The translations under genes were made by a program, and so were the position numbers. DNA of 62,772 nucleotides from an uncultured Propionibacteriaceae bacterium (GTDB lineage: Bacteria > Actinomycetota > Actinomycetes > Propionibacteriales > Propionibacteriaceae). The stretch lies in NCBI GenBank assembly GCA_902805915.1, contig CADCUO010000065.1, positions 1 to 62,772 of the forward strand, written 5' to 3'. Below are positions 55,084-62,772 of this stretch, in pieces. The first letter of the stretch is position 1. Each line of letters begins with the position of its first letter. The notes beneath the pieces were generated by a model, which worked only from the letters and a program-made list of their open reading frames with translations, was not told where the DNA came from and searched no databases.

Positions 55084-56325
55084 GTGGTCTCTGCATCACA
55101 GAATTACCTGGCCATCATCAAGGTCGTCGGAGTTGGCGGCGGTGGGGTCAACGCCGTCAACCGGATGATCGAGGCGGGCCTGCGCGGGGTCGAGTTCATC
55201 GCGGTGAACACCGACGCCCAGGCGCTGCTGATGAGCGACGCCGACGTCAAGCTCGATATCGGGCGCGAGCTGACCAGAGGGCTCGGCGCTGGGGCAGATC
55301 CGGACAAGGGCCGTCAGGCAGCCGAGGACCATGCTCAAGACATCGAGGACGCGCTCAAGGGCGCCGACATGGTGTTCGTGACCGCGGGTGAGGGCGGTGG
55401 CACCGGCACCGGTGGCGCCCCGGTGGTGGCTCGGATCGCCCGGGCGCTTGGTGCCCTGACCATCGGTGTGGTCACCCGGCCGTTCTCGTTCGAGGGCAAA
55501 CGTCGCTTCACCCAGGCCGAGACCGGCATCGCCGGACTCCGCGATGAGGTCGACACGCTGATCGTCATCCCGAACGACAAGCTGCTGCAGATGGTGGACC
55601 ACCAGATCGCCATCCTGGACGCCTTCAAGCAGGCCGACCAGGTCCTGATGCAAGGTGTCTCCGGCATCACCGACCTGATCACCACCCCCGGTCTGATCAA
55701 CCTCGACTTCGCCGACGTCAAGTCGATCATGTCCAACGCCGGCTCCGCATTGATGGGTATCGGCTCCGCCCGGGGCGAGGACCGGGCTCGCGCCGCGGCA
55801 GAGATGGCGGTGTCATCCCCACTGCTGGAGGCGAGCATCGACGGCGCACACGGGGTGCTGCTGTCAATCGCGGGCGGTTCTGATCTCGGGCTCTTCGAGG
55901 TATCCGCGGCCGCCAACCTGATCCAGACTGCAGCCCACGAGGACGCCAACATCATCTTCGGTACCGTCATCGACGACGCGCTCGGCGATGAGGTCCGGGT
56001 AACCGTGATTGCGGCCGGCTTCGAGGGGGGACAGCCGCCGCGCCGACAGCCGGGCGTGACCCGAGCGCCTGACATTCGCCCTGGTCAGTCCCGTCCAGGA
56101 GGCCAGCCTTCGTCCGGTGAGCAGAGCCCTTCCAGCCAACCGCAGCCGGTGCCGGGTCAGGCCGGACCGACGCCGCAGCAAGGTGGCGGCAACGGAGGGC
56201 CGAGCAACGGCAGGCAGTCACCGCCACAGGAGTCACCCCCGCAGCAGCCGCCCCAGCCCCTGCAGCGTCCGGCTACCCGGCCTGGGGATGACGACGACCT
56301 CGACATCCCCGACTTCTTGAAGTAG
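55084..56325 (+). CDS. ftsZ: cell division GTPase FtsZ
   Basis: The 413-residue tubulin homologue forms the Z-ring. Visible are [19 protein letters not shown] near the N-terminus, the tubulin signature [24 protein letters not shown] and the T7 loop [10 protein letters not shown]. After residue 315 a Pro/Gln/Gly-rich linker of about 85 residues leads to the C-terminal peptide [12 protein letters not shown], which binds partners such as SepF. GTG 55084 follows GAGG at 55072-55075; an in-frame TTG at 55051 is less likely. The promoter region upstream has two candidate promoters. Confidence 0.97.
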   Translation: MVSASQNYLAIIKVVGVGGGGVNAVNRMIEAGLRGVEFIAVNTDAQALLMSDADVKLDIGRELTRGLGAGADPDKGRQAAEDHAQDIEDALKGADMVFVTAGEGGGTGTGGAPVVARIARALGALTIGVVTRPFSFEGKRRFTQAETGIAGLRDEVDTLIVIPNDKLLQMVDHQIAILDAFKQADQVLMQGVSGITDLITTPGLINLDFADVKSIMSNAGSALMGIGSARGEDRARAAAEMAVSSPLLEASIDGAHGVLLSIAGGSDLGLFEVSAAANLIQTAAHEDANIIFGTVIDDALGDEVRVTVIAAGFEGGQPPRRQPGVTRAPDIRPGQSRPGGQPSSGEQSPSSQPQPVPGQAGPTPQQGGGNGGPSNGRQSPPQESPPQQPPQPLQRPATRPGDDDDLDIPDFLK

Positions 56326-56370
56326 GCGACGCCGCCCCGTACCCGGTCCGCGTGTCGGTGGGTCGGGTAG

Positions 56371-56399
56371 TCGGCAACCTCACAGCCGACGGGTAATGT
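56371..56399 (+). promoter_or_regulatory. candidate sepF promoter
   Basis: TCGGCA (56371-56376) and TAATGT (56394-56399) are separated by 17 bases in the 145-base ftsZ-sepF gap. The expected start near 56406 gives a leader of about 65 bases. Confidence 0.4.
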
Positions 56400-56470
56400 C
56401 AGGGGAAGACGTCCAGCAATGGGAGCGTCAGCAGACGACTGGCAGGCAATGAGACGGCGAGGATAGTCAG

Positions 56471-56995
56471 ATGGCGGAGAAGTTGAAGCGCGCAGCGGCA
56501 TGGCTGGGCTTAGTCACAGACGATCGGTATGCCGACTACGACGACCGTGACCCGAACGTCGAGCTGACCGAGGGCGTTAGCCGTGAGGAGCTGGTTGGTG
56601 CCTCACACCCACAGGCCTCCGGCAGTCACGCAGCGAGCGTGACTCCGCTGGAGACCCGGCGGCCGCCAGCGACGGTGCCCACGCCTGAACCCACTCCTTC
56701 GACGCAACGGGCGGCCTACTTGTCTCGCATCATCACGGTGCACCCTCGGACCTACAACGAGGCCCGGACGATCGGTGAGCACTTTCGCGACGGCGTGCCG
56801 GTCATCATGAACCTGTCCGAGATGGAGGACATGGACGCCAAGCGGCTGGTCGACTTCGCGGCCGGACTGATTTTTGGACTTCGTGGCACTATCGAGCGTG
56901 TAACGAGCAAGGTGTTCCTGCTGTCACCGCAGAACGTGAACGTTACGGCCGAGGACAAGGAACGGATCGTGGGCGGTTTCTTCAACCAAAGTTGA
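56471..56995 (+). CDS. sepF: FtsZ membrane anchor SepF
   Basis: The 174-residue protein has the N-terminal amphipathic membrane-binding helix ([12 protein letters not shown]), an acidic and Pro-rich linker, and the SepF core (about 85-174) with [44 protein letters not shown] and [19 protein letters not shown]. It ties FtsZ to the membrane in actinobacteria. The ATG has GAGG at about 56459. In many relatives two genes (ylmD/pgeF and ylmE) separate ftsZ from sepF; here they are absent. Confidence 0.95.
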   Translation: MAEKLKRAAAWLGLVTDDRYADYDDRDPNVELTEGVSREELVGASHPQASGSHAASVTPLETRRPPATVPTPEPTPSTQRAAYLSRIITVHPRTYNEARTIGEHFRDGVPVIMNLSEMEDMDAKRLVDFAAGLIFGLRGTIERVTSKVFLLSPQNVNVTAEDKERIVGGFFNQS

Positions 56996-57091
56996 CCCGT
57001 CGGCGATGGCCTCGTACGCCGAGCGGACCGGAATGCGTCATGATGAAAGGTGCACCAACACCACCACGAAGAAACCAGGGGCCCACCAACC

Positions 57092-57385
57092 ATGACTCTC
57101 GTCGGCATCATCATCAACGGCGTGCTGTCGCTCTTTCTGTTCGTCTTGTTCGCCCGGATGATCCTGTCCTGGGTTCCGGTCCTGGTCCGCGACTGGGAGC
57201 CACGCGGCCCGATGCTGGTCGTTGCCGAGGTGATCTACTCCATCACCGATCCTCCGCTGCGCGCCCTGCGCAAGGTGCTGCACCCGGTCCGGATCGGCAA
57301 CTTCATGCTCGACCTCGCCTTCATCGCCCTGTTCATCCTGGTCAGCCTGCTGATGCGCATCAACGAGGCGGTTCTGATCGCCTGA
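57092..57385 (+). CDS. YggT family membrane protein
   Basis: The 97-residue protein has two hydrophobic segments (about 1-24 and 75-95), the loop VYSITDPPLRALRKVL and LARMILSWVP-type helix ends, as in YggT/YlmG proteins that lie beside sepF. A role in membrane or division organisation is suggested but unproved. The start is ATG 57092; an upstream GTG 57050 would add a His-rich 14-residue leader and is less likely. Confidence 0.88.
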   Translation: MTLVGIIINGVLSLFLFVLFARMILSWVPVLVRDWEPRGPMLVVAEVIYSITDPPLRALRKVLHPVRIGNFMLDLAFIALFILVSLLMRINEAVLIA

Positions 57386-57490
57386 TGCGCCCCGGCGCTC
57401 CGAGGTGTAGATGATCCGCAGATTCGGTACGGTGGTCCGCAGTTGGGCACCCCGCCCTGCCTGATCAGCACATATCTACCGAGGTGAACG

Positions 57491-58387
57491 ATGACGCTGT
57501 CGCTGGACGATGTCCGCAACAAGCGGTTCCGGATGGCCCGCAAGTCCGGCTACGAGGTCTTGGAGGTCGACGAGTTCGTCGACGAGGTGGAGGAGTCCTT
57601 CGCCCAGCTGCTGGAGGAGAACATCAACCTCAAGCAGCAGGTCGAGGCACTGACCGCGACCGCCGGAGCCGCTCCCATCCCGCCCGCTGCGGCTCCAGAG
57701 GCCCAGACCTCAGACGAGTCCGCAGCCGCTCCCACCCCGACCACGGCGGCCGCCGGTACCGAGTCGACCCGGATCGTCGTCACCACAGCCAGGGAGGCCA
57801 GCAGTGCGGTCGTACGCCTGGTCGAGATGACCACTGAGCAGGCTGAACGGCTGCTGGCGGAGGCCAGCGAGGACGCCCGCCGGGTCCGCGAGGAGGCGAA
57901 CCAGTCCGCGCACCAGGTCACCACTGACGCTCGCACCCGCGCCGAGCAGCTGGAGTCGGAGGCTCAGGCCAATGCCGAGCGGCTGCAAGCCGACGCACTC
58001 GCCGAATCCCAACGGCTGGACCAGGAGATCGAGAGTCGCCGGGCAGACATGTTGAGCTCGTTGGAGGCCCAACGGGACGCGTTCACCAGTGCGGTCCGCG
58101 ACCTTCGCCACTTCGAGGCCACCTACCGAACGACCATGGTGAGCCACCTCCGCAGCCAGATGGAGGCGGTGCAGGCTGGCAAGGCGGAACCGGCCGAGGT
58201 CCCGCTGATCGTCCGCGAGATGGACTCCCATGCCGCAGCGGGTGGACGTGACGACACCACCGATGCAGCGGCGGCGGGTGCGGGCAACGTACCGGGCGGC
58301 GATGGCGACAACACGGAGCCAGCCGAAGGCGCCGCCCCGCCGAGCGAGACGCCTCGGCTGGATGCGCTGCTCGGCGACAGCCGCTGA
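57491..58387 (+). CDS. divIVA: polar growth protein DivIVA (Wag31)
   Basis: The 298-residue protein has the membrane-binding N-terminal motif LSLDDVRNKRFRMARKSGYE and the first coiled coil (25-52), a Pro/Ala linker (about 60-90), then a long second coiled coil (about 95-225) and an acidic tail. DivIVA marks curved poles and recruits cell-wall synthesis. The first-motif Arg/Lys residues agree with membrane binding. The start is ATG 57491 with GAGGTGA just before. A strong terminator follows. Confidence 0.95.
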   Translation: MTLSLDDVRNKRFRMARKSGYEVLEVDEFVDEVEESFAQLLEENINLKQQVEALTATAGAAPIPPAAAPEAQTSDESAAAPTPTTAAAGTESTRIVVTTAREASSAVVRLVEMTTEQAERLLAEASEDARRVREEANQSAHQVTTDARTRAEQLESEAQANAERLQADALAESQRLDQEIESRRADMLSSLEAQRDAFTSAVRDLRHFEATYRTTMVSHLRSQMEAVQAGKAEPAEVPLIVREMDSHAAAGGRDDTTDAAAAGAGNVPGGDGDNTEPAEGAAPPSETPRLDALLGDSR

Positions 58388-58427
58388 AGTAGTAGCCTGA
58401 GCCGTTGCACTGGCTCTGGGACCCGGG

Positions 58428-58453
58428 GCCCCCGCTCGCTGCGGGGGCTTTTT
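58428..58453 (+). terminator. intrinsic terminator after divIVA
   Basis: A perfect 8-base GC stem (58428-58435 with 58441-58448), a 5-base loop and a T-run of five form a canonical Rho-independent terminator. It closes the division cluster. Confidence 0.9.
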
Positions 58454-58505
58454 GGGTTCCCGAGTGACAATTGACTCCCAGGTCAAGAAAAACACCCCGG
58501 CGTCG

Positions 58506-58534
58506 TTGAGAATCCAGCGAATGAGCCCTACTGT
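58506..58534 (+). promoter_or_regulatory. promoter of the DksA-like gene
   Basis: TTGAGA (58506-58511) and TACTGT (58529-58534) have a 17-base spacer. The expected start near 58541 gives a 28-base leader containing the ribosome site AGGGGG. Confidence 0.6.
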
Positions 58535-58568
58535 CTCTGCCTTACAACGAACCCATAGGGGGATCAAC

Positions 58569-59129
58569 ATGACCACCGCCAAGGCGAGCCCCACCAAGAA
58601 GGCCGCCGCGCCCAAGTCCGCGTCTCCTTCCCCTTCGACCGCGCCGACAGTTGACCCAGGTTCGCCGTCTGACCCAGGTTCGCCGTCGCAGGACAAGACG
58701 AAGGCCGACCCTGGCGCCAGCAAGCCGGTGGACATCAAGAATCTACCCGTGCGTGACGGCGAGGAGCCCTGGGTCAAGGCGGAGCTTGACGCGGTCCGAG
58801 CCGCTCTCCAAGAGGATATTGCTCGCTTCCAGAGCCAGATCGAAATCTCCACCGCCGAGCTGGAGGGCCTGCTGCGAGACGGCAGCGAGGGCGCCGGACG
58901 CGACCCCGCTGACGTTGGCTCTGCCAACTTCGAGCGCAGGACGGAACTGTCGCTGGCAAACAACGCCCGCGAGATGCTGGACCAGTCCGAACTGGCCCTG
59001 CGTCACATCGAGATGGGCACCTTTGGGAACTGTGACGAGTGTGGCAAGCCCATCGGCAAGGGCCGTTTGCAAGCTTTCCCGCGTGCCACACTCTGTGTGA
59101 CATGCAAGCAGCGCGAAGAACGCCGATAA
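58569..59129 (+). CDS. TraR/DksA-type C4 zinc-finger protein
   Basis: The 186-residue protein has a disordered Lys/Ala/Pro/Ser N-terminus (1-60) and a helical hairpin (about 65-150). It then has a C4 zinc finger: CDEC followed about 18 residues later by CVTC, with the motif GNCDECGKPIGKGRLQAFP and LCVTCKQ. DksA-like proteins bind RNA polymerase. The ATG start has a clear ribosome site. Its last 28 bases overlap lspA. An 18-base tandem repeat in the N-terminal region encodes DPGSPS twice. Confidence 0.9.
   Translation: MTTAKASPTKKAAAPKSASPSPSTAPTVDPGSPSDPGSPSQDKTKADPGASKPVDIKNLPVRDGEEPWVKAELDAVRAALQEDIARFQSQIEISTAELEGLLRDGSEGAGRDPADVGSANFERRTELSLANNAREMLDQSELALRHIEMGTFGNCDECGKPIGKGRLQAFPRATLCVTCKQREERR
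58653..58688 (+). repeat. 18-base tandem duplication in the DksA-like gene
   Basis: Two copies, 58653-58670 and 58671-58688, differ only at the last base. They encode DPGSPS twice in a disordered region. Confidence 0.8.
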
Positions 59130-59737
59130 CCGTCGCCGGAACCGCAGGCGTAGCAGCGCCGCAGTGGCGCTGGCTGTTCGCGGTCGTCGCGGTCACTGGA
59201 GCCCTGCTCGACGTCGCGACGAAGATCGTGGTGGTCCGCTCGCTCGAACCGTCCGAGCCCGTCCGGCTGCTCGGCGGGCTGCTCACCCTCCGCCTGGTCC
59301 GCAATCCCGGTGCCGCCTTCAGTCTGGGGGAACGGTTCACCCCGGTGTTCGGGCTGTTGTCGTTGACGGTGCTGCTGTTCGTGGTGCTCAGGCTTGCGCC
59401 CCGGATCGGGCACGTCGGTTGGGCGGTGGCTTTGGGCCTGCTGTGCGCTGGTGTCGGGGGCAACTCCGTCGACCGGCTGTTCCGCCAGCCCGGCTTCCTG
59501 CGAGGGCACGTGGTCGACTTCCTCCAGCTGCCGTACTGGCCCATCTTCAACGTCGCTGACATGTGCATCTGTGCTGCTGCGGCACTCATCATGGTGCTGT
59601 CGGTGGTGAAGAACGTCGCCATCACCGGCGAGCGGTACGTGAAGCCGGGCAGCAGCAGCGACGGTCCGGTCGGGCCGGACGTGCCGACGGATCCGGGTCG
59701 TCCGACCCCGAACCGGGCGAGCGGACCGCTGGAGTGA
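59102..59737 (+). CDS. lspA: prolipoprotein signal peptidase (signal peptidase II)
   Basis: The 211-residue membrane enzyme cleaves lipoprotein signal peptides. About four helices are seen. The catalytic Asp pair appears in [10 protein letters not shown] and FNVADMCI, with [10 protein letters not shown] between them. The C-terminal tail (about 170-211) is a Pro/Gly-rich extension. ATG 59102 overlaps the DksA-like gene by 28 bases and no better start is visible downstream. It overlaps rluD by four bases (GTGA), so the two are coupled. Confidence 0.93.
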   Translation: MQAARRTPITVAGTAGVAAPQWRWLFAVVAVTGALLDVATKIVVVRSLEPSEPVRLLGGLLTLRLVRNPGAAFSLGERFTPVFGLLSLTVLLFVVLRLAPRIGHVGWAVALGLLCAGVGGNSVDRLFRQPGFLRGHVVDFLQLPYWPIFNVADMCICAAAALIMVLSVVKNVAITGERYVKPGSSSDGPVGPDVPTDPGRPTPNRASGPLE

Positions 59738-60660
59738 GCGAGCTGAGGGTGCTGCTCATTCCCGATGGCCTGGAAGGCGAGAGGGTTGACGCGGCGGTGG
59801 CCCGCATGCTCGGACTCTCCAGAAGCAAGATCACCGACCTGATCAGCCGCGGCCATGTGGTGGTCGACGGCGTTGCCGTGGCGAAGTCGGAACGGGTCAG
59901 CGCCGGCGCCATGCTCGAGGTTGCGCTGGACGGCGAACCGGCCGGGATCGAGGTGACGCCACAGGAGGTGGCCGGCGTCGAGGTCGTCTTCGACGACGAG
60001 GACATCGTGGTCGTGGAGAAGCCGGTCGGTGTCGCCGCTCATTCTTCCGTCGGCTGGTCCGGTCCATCTGTGCTGGGTCATCTCGCCGCCGCCGGGCTAC
60101 GCATCTCCACCTCCGGTGTGCCGGAGCGGAAAGGCATCGTCCAACGCCTCGATGTCGGCACCTCCGGGCTGATGGTGGTGGCCAAGAGCGAGCAGGCCTA
60201 CACAGTGCTGAAGCGTGCTTTCAAGTCCCGTACCGTCGACAAGACGTACCACACGCTGGTGCAGGGACATCCCGACCCGTTCACCGGGACCATCGAAGCG
60301 CCGATCGGCAGGCACCCGGGTGCCGACTACAAGATGGCAGTCATCGCTGGTGGCCGGCACAGCGTGACGCACTACGAGACGCTCGAGGCCTTTGTCGGGA
60401 CCACGTTGTTGCAGGTGAAGCTGGAGACCGGACGGACTCATCAGATCAGGGTCCACATGGCGGCCACCAAGCATCCCTGCGTAGGCGACCTCACCTATGG
60501 GGCGGATCCGGTGCTGGCGAAGCGGCTGGGGCTGAGCCGGCAATGGCTGCACGCTGTGCACCTGGGCTTCATCCACCCCAGGACACAGGAGTACGTGGAA
60601 TTCACCTCGGACTACCCGCCTGACCTGCGCCACGCGCTGGACGGGGTTCGCAGCGCTTGA
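59734..60660 (+). CDS. rluD: RluD-type 23S rRNA pseudouridine synthase
   Basis: The 308-residue protein has an S4-like N-terminal domain ([24 protein letters not shown]) and a catalytic domain with [17 protein letters not shown], where D is the catalytic Asp of the RLD motif, and [13 protein letters not shown] near the C-terminus. It makes pseudouridines in rRNA, by family. The GTG start overlaps the lspA stop. The precise site on rRNA is not fixed by sequence. Confidence 0.93.
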   Translation: MSELRVLLIPDGLEGERVDAAVARMLGLSRSKITDLISRGHVVVDGVAVAKSERVSAGAMLEVALDGEPAGIEVTPQEVAGVEVVFDDEDIVVVEKPVGVAAHSSVGWSGPSVLGHLAAAGLRISTSGVPERKGIVQRLDVGTSGLMVVAKSEQAYTVLKRAFKSRTVDKTYHTLVQGHPDPFTGTIEAPIGRHPGADYKMAVIAGGRHSVTHYETLEAFVGTTLLQVKLETGRTHQIRVHMAATKHPCVGDLTYGADPVLAKRLGLSRQWLHAVHLGFIHPRTQEYVEFTSDYPPDLRHALDGVRSA

Positions 60661-60711
60661 CCTCAACGGACCAGTCGCGTAGTGGTAGCGCAGCGCGCTG
60701 GGTGGGTTCGC

Positions 60712-60717
60712 TAGTGT
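60712..60717 (+). promoter_or_regulatory. -10 element for leaderless pyk
   Basis: TAGTGT ends six bases before the GTG at 60724, with no ribosome site between them. Confidence 0.5.
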
Positions 60718-60723
60718 CAGGGC

Positions 60724-62139
60724 GTGCGAAGAGCCAAAATTGTATGCACGCTGGGGCCCGCGTCCTCAGCGCCTGAACGTCTCTCCGAGTTGGTCGCCGC
60801 CGGTATGGACGTGGCGCGGCTCAACATGAGCCACGGCGACTACTCCGACCATCTGGCAAACCTGCAGAGCGTACGGGCGGCCGCCAAGGCTGCCAACCGC
60901 CCCGTCGGCGTGCTCGCTGATCTCCAGGGCCCGAAGATCCGCCTCGGCCGGTTCGCCGCCGGGAAGGTGACGTTGGAGGTGGGGGCCACTTTCACAATCA
61001 CCGTCGACGAGGTACCGGGTGACGTGCAGCGGTGCTCCACGACGTACAAGGGCCTGCCCGGTGATGTAAGACCGGGCGACATGATCCTGATCGACGACGG
61101 GCGGATCTCCCTCGTGGCGACCGCGGTCACCGACACCGATGTGGTGACCGAAGTTGTCGTCGGCGGCGACGTCAGCAACAACAAGGGCATCAACCTGCCG
61201 GGGGTCGCAGTCAGCGTGCCGGCGATGAGCGAGAAAGACATCGACGACCTGCGGTGGGCGCTGCAGAACGGCGTGGACATGGTTGCGCTGTCGTTCGTGC
61301 GCAGCGCCGCTGACATCGACATCGTCCACCAGGTGATGAACGAGGAGGGTCGCCGGGTTCCGGTGATCGCCAAGATCGAGAAGCCGCAGGCGGTCGACAA
61401 CCTCGACGAGATCATCGATGCCTTCGACGCGTTCATGGTGGCCCGCGGCGACCTTGGTGTGGAGCTGCCACTCGAGGAGGTGCCGTTGGTGCAGAAGAGG
61501 ATCGTCACCGCGGCCCGCCGGTGGGCGAAGCCTGTCATCGTGGCGACCCAGATGCTGGAGTCGATGATCTCTTCGCCCCGGCCGACCCGCGCCGAGGCAT
61601 CCGATGTCGCCAACGCCATCCTCGACGGTGCGGACGCAGTCATGCTGTCCGGTGAGACCAGCGTTGGGCAGTACCCGGTCCTGACCGTCCAGACGATGGC
61701 CCGGATCGTGGATAACACCGAGTCCCACGGCCTGGAACGGGTTCAGGACATCATCTGGGACCCGCACACCACCAGCGGTGTGATCACCAAGGCCGCCGCC
61801 GAGGTGGCTGACCGGGTCAACGCCAAGTTCCTCGTTGCCTTCACCCACTCTGGCGACTCGGCCCGGAGGCTCTCCCGGCTGCGGACCCGTATTCCAGTCC
61901 TGGCCTTCACCCCGATTGATGCGACTCGCTCCCACCTGACCCTCAGCTGGGGGATCGAGTCTTTCCTGGTGCCCGTGGTCGGCCACACCGACGACATGAT
62001 CCGCCAGGTCGATCAGGCCCTGATCGACTCCGGTCGGGTCCAGACCGATGACCGGGTGGTCATCGTGGCTGGCTCGCCCCCCGGGGTCGCTGGCCACACC
62101 AACATGGTTCGGGTCCGACGAATCGGCGCCCCGCTGTAG
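60724..62139 (+). CDS. pyk: pyruvate kinase
   Basis: The 471-residue glycolytic enzyme converts phosphoenolpyruvate and ADP to pyruvate and ATP. Hallmarks: RAKIVCTLGPASS, GMDVARLNMSHGDY, LADLQGPKIRLG, VIAKIEKPQAVDNLDEI, FMVARGDLGVELP and VATQMLESMISSPRPTRAE, with AVMLSGETSVGQYP. The length is normal for bacterial type I. The GTG start is leaderless. In the mycobacterial genome pyk lies near the pdtaR gene, as it does here. Confidence 0.97.
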   Translation: MRRAKIVCTLGPASSAPERLSELVAAGMDVARLNMSHGDYSDHLANLQSVRAAAKAANRPVGVLADLQGPKIRLGRFAAGKVTLEVGATFTITVDEVPGDVQRCSTTYKGLPGDVRPGDMILIDDGRISLVATAVTDTDVVTEVVVGGDVSNNKGINLPGVAVSVPAMSEKDIDDLRWALQNGVDMVALSFVRSAADIDIVHQVMNEEGRRVPVIAKIEKPQAVDNLDEIIDAFDAFMVARGDLGVELPLEEVPLVQKRIVTAARRWAKPVIVATQMLESMISSPRPTRAEASDVANAILDGADAVMLSGETSVGQYPVLTVQTMARIVDNTESHGLERVQDIIWDPHTTSGVITKAAAEVADRVNAKFLVAFTHSGDSARRLSRLRTRIPVLAFTPIDATRSHLTLSWGIESFLVPVVGHTDDMIRQVDQALIDSGRVQTDDRVVIVAGSPPGVAGHTNMVRVRRIGAPL

Positions 62140-62250
62140 ATATTCCGCGGCGGACTGGGGCGTGAGGTGGACCGCGAAGTAACCATGCGGCCCCCAGCCA
62201 GTCCCGCGAGATGCGGAGCATCGCCGTACATCGCGTCACCGTGCATACAG

Positions 62251-62333
62251 TGCCGAGGAGGGGAGTCGAACCCCTATGTCCTTTCGAACAGACGGGTTTG
62301 AGCCGTCCGCGTATACCTTTCCGCCACCCCGGC
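62251..62333 (-). tRNA. tRNA-Leu (anticodon CAA)
   Basis: The 83-base cloverleaf has a seven-pair acceptor stem (GCCGGGG with CCTCGGC, one G-U pair) and discriminator A. The anticodon loop CTCAAAC has CAA at 62298-62300. A variable arm of leucine type is followed by the T-loop GGTTCGACTCC. CCA is not encoded. Confidence 0.95.
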
Positions 62334-62555
62334 AAGGGTCTAACAGTCCCATCTGCGCCTCGGTACGACGCAACAGGGGCGGAGACATTGTGCCACAACC
62401 TCCCAGGGCTCACCGCGACTCAGCCCTCCGACGCGTGCGGCCCCGAACCGGGCCGGATCGCGCCAGGCATTGCCGTCGACGACGGGTGCGTATCCAGCGC
62501 AGCTGCCCACTCCGCAGTGGATGAGTGACGCAAGATCGGCGTAACACAACGCCGC

Positions 62556-62561
62556 TAGAGT
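62556..62561 (+). promoter_or_regulatory. -10 element of the PdtaR-like gene
   Basis: TAGAGT ends seven bases before the GTG at 62569. It is the same hexamer and layout as for aroG. Confidence 0.45.
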
Positions 62562-62568
62562 GTGCTGC

Positions 62569-62772
62569 GTGCCGAACGAAAATACTGAGACACCAGTCCG
62601 CCCGACCCGCGTTCTCGTTGCCGAGGACGAGGTCCTGATTCGCCTGGACCTGGTCGAGATGCTGACTGAAGAGGGGTACGACGTCGTCGGGCAGGCCGGT
62701 GACGGCGAGCAGGCCGTCGAGCTGGCGACCGAGCTGCGGCCGGACCTGGTCGTGATGGACGTCAAGATGCCC
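62569..62772 (+). CDS. pdtaR: response regulator, PdtaR-like (partial, cut by window end)
   Basis: Only the first 68 residues are present; the reading frame runs off the window. They form the start of a receiver domain: VLVAEDEVLIRLDLVEML with the acidic pocket, then GEQAVELATELRPDLVVMDVKMP with the phospho-acceptor Asp. The sequence and its position near pyk recall PdtaR (Rv1626), a regulator with a C-terminal ANTAR RNA-binding domain. The ANTAR part is outside the window, so the name is a proposal. The GTG start follows a -10 seven bases upstream. Confidence 0.75.
   Translation, partial: MPNENTETPVRPTRVLVAEDEVLIRLDLVEMLTEEGYDVVGQAGDGEQAVELATELRPDLVVMDVKMP

Noticed and set aside
60766-62097. 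Minus-strand ORF of 443 codons opposite pyk
   Set aside because: Antisense shadow of pyruvate kinase; no motif support.
62140-62250. Imperfect inverted repeat after pyk as a terminator
   Set aside because: The arms around 62152 and 62194 pair only partly and no T-run is present.

Overview
The window is high-GC DNA with actinobacterial gene order. From the exonuclease at 47-1828 to DivIVA at 57491-58387, many genes follow the order of the Mycobacterium tuberculosis Rv2191-Rv2145 block: NlpC/P60 protein, PimB' mannosyltransferase, SRPBCC protein, PlsC-type acyltransferase, class II DAHP synthase, PknL-type kinase, polyprenyl synthase, MetF, MraZ and the division and cell-wall (dcw) cluster. 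A DAP-type MurE motif, the SepF/YggT/DivIVA trio, mannosylation and adenosine-kinase genes and frequent GTG/TTG starts also fit Actinomycetota. A Propionibacteriales-like organism is my guess, not a demonstrated assignment. I saw no mobile elements, CRISPR arrays or rRNA genes.

Region by region. 47-3500 holds a DEDDh/GIY-YIG nuclease, a small Cys-rich protein and a coupled pair of an unknown protein and an RCC1-type propeller protein. 3783-9131 holds envelope genes (NlpC/P60 hydrolase, lipoprotein metallopeptidase, PimB') followed by an SRPBCC protein and a ROK glucokinase. 9222-12327 holds an esterase, a membrane protein and two tandem acyltransferases. 12401-18849 holds the entry enzyme of the shikimate pathway, threonine aldolase, an MBL-fold hydrolase, an SDR protein and a DMT exporter. 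18904-24219 holds a PASTA kinase and the thiazole-side thiamine genes thiG-thiS-thiO, divergent from thiE. 24279-31718 holds a polyprenyl synthase, MetF, a HelD-like helicase, an FAD oxidoreductase, adenosine kinase and a PIG-L deacetylase.

31719-34154 is an SOS-type unit: a perfect LexA box, an unusually structured leader, a methyltransferase and DNA polymerase IV. DUF3040 and a convergent moxR-DUF58-transglutaminase operon follow. 39784-54836 is the dcw operon (mraZ, rsmH, ftsL-like, ftsI, murE, murF, mraY, murD, ftsW, murG, murC, ftsQ), mostly joined by 1-4 base stop/start overlaps. ftsZ, sepF, yggT and divIVA follow, ending at a clear intrinsic terminator. The right end carries a DksA-like protein, lspA, an RluD-type pseudouridine synthase, pyruvate kinase, tRNA-Leu(CAA) and the start of a PdtaR-like response regulator.

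A theme across the window is leaderless transcription. At least ten genes have a TANNNT -10 hexamer only 6-8 bases before an ATG or GTG and no Shine-Dalgarno sequence, and this decides several start codons. The most unusual non-coding structures are the SOS leader (31814-32018), a long stem between mraZ and rsmH (40355-40430), a 10-bp-phased repeat operator before mraZ (39784-39835) and a near-palindromic bidirectional -10 between thiO and thiE (23466-23472).
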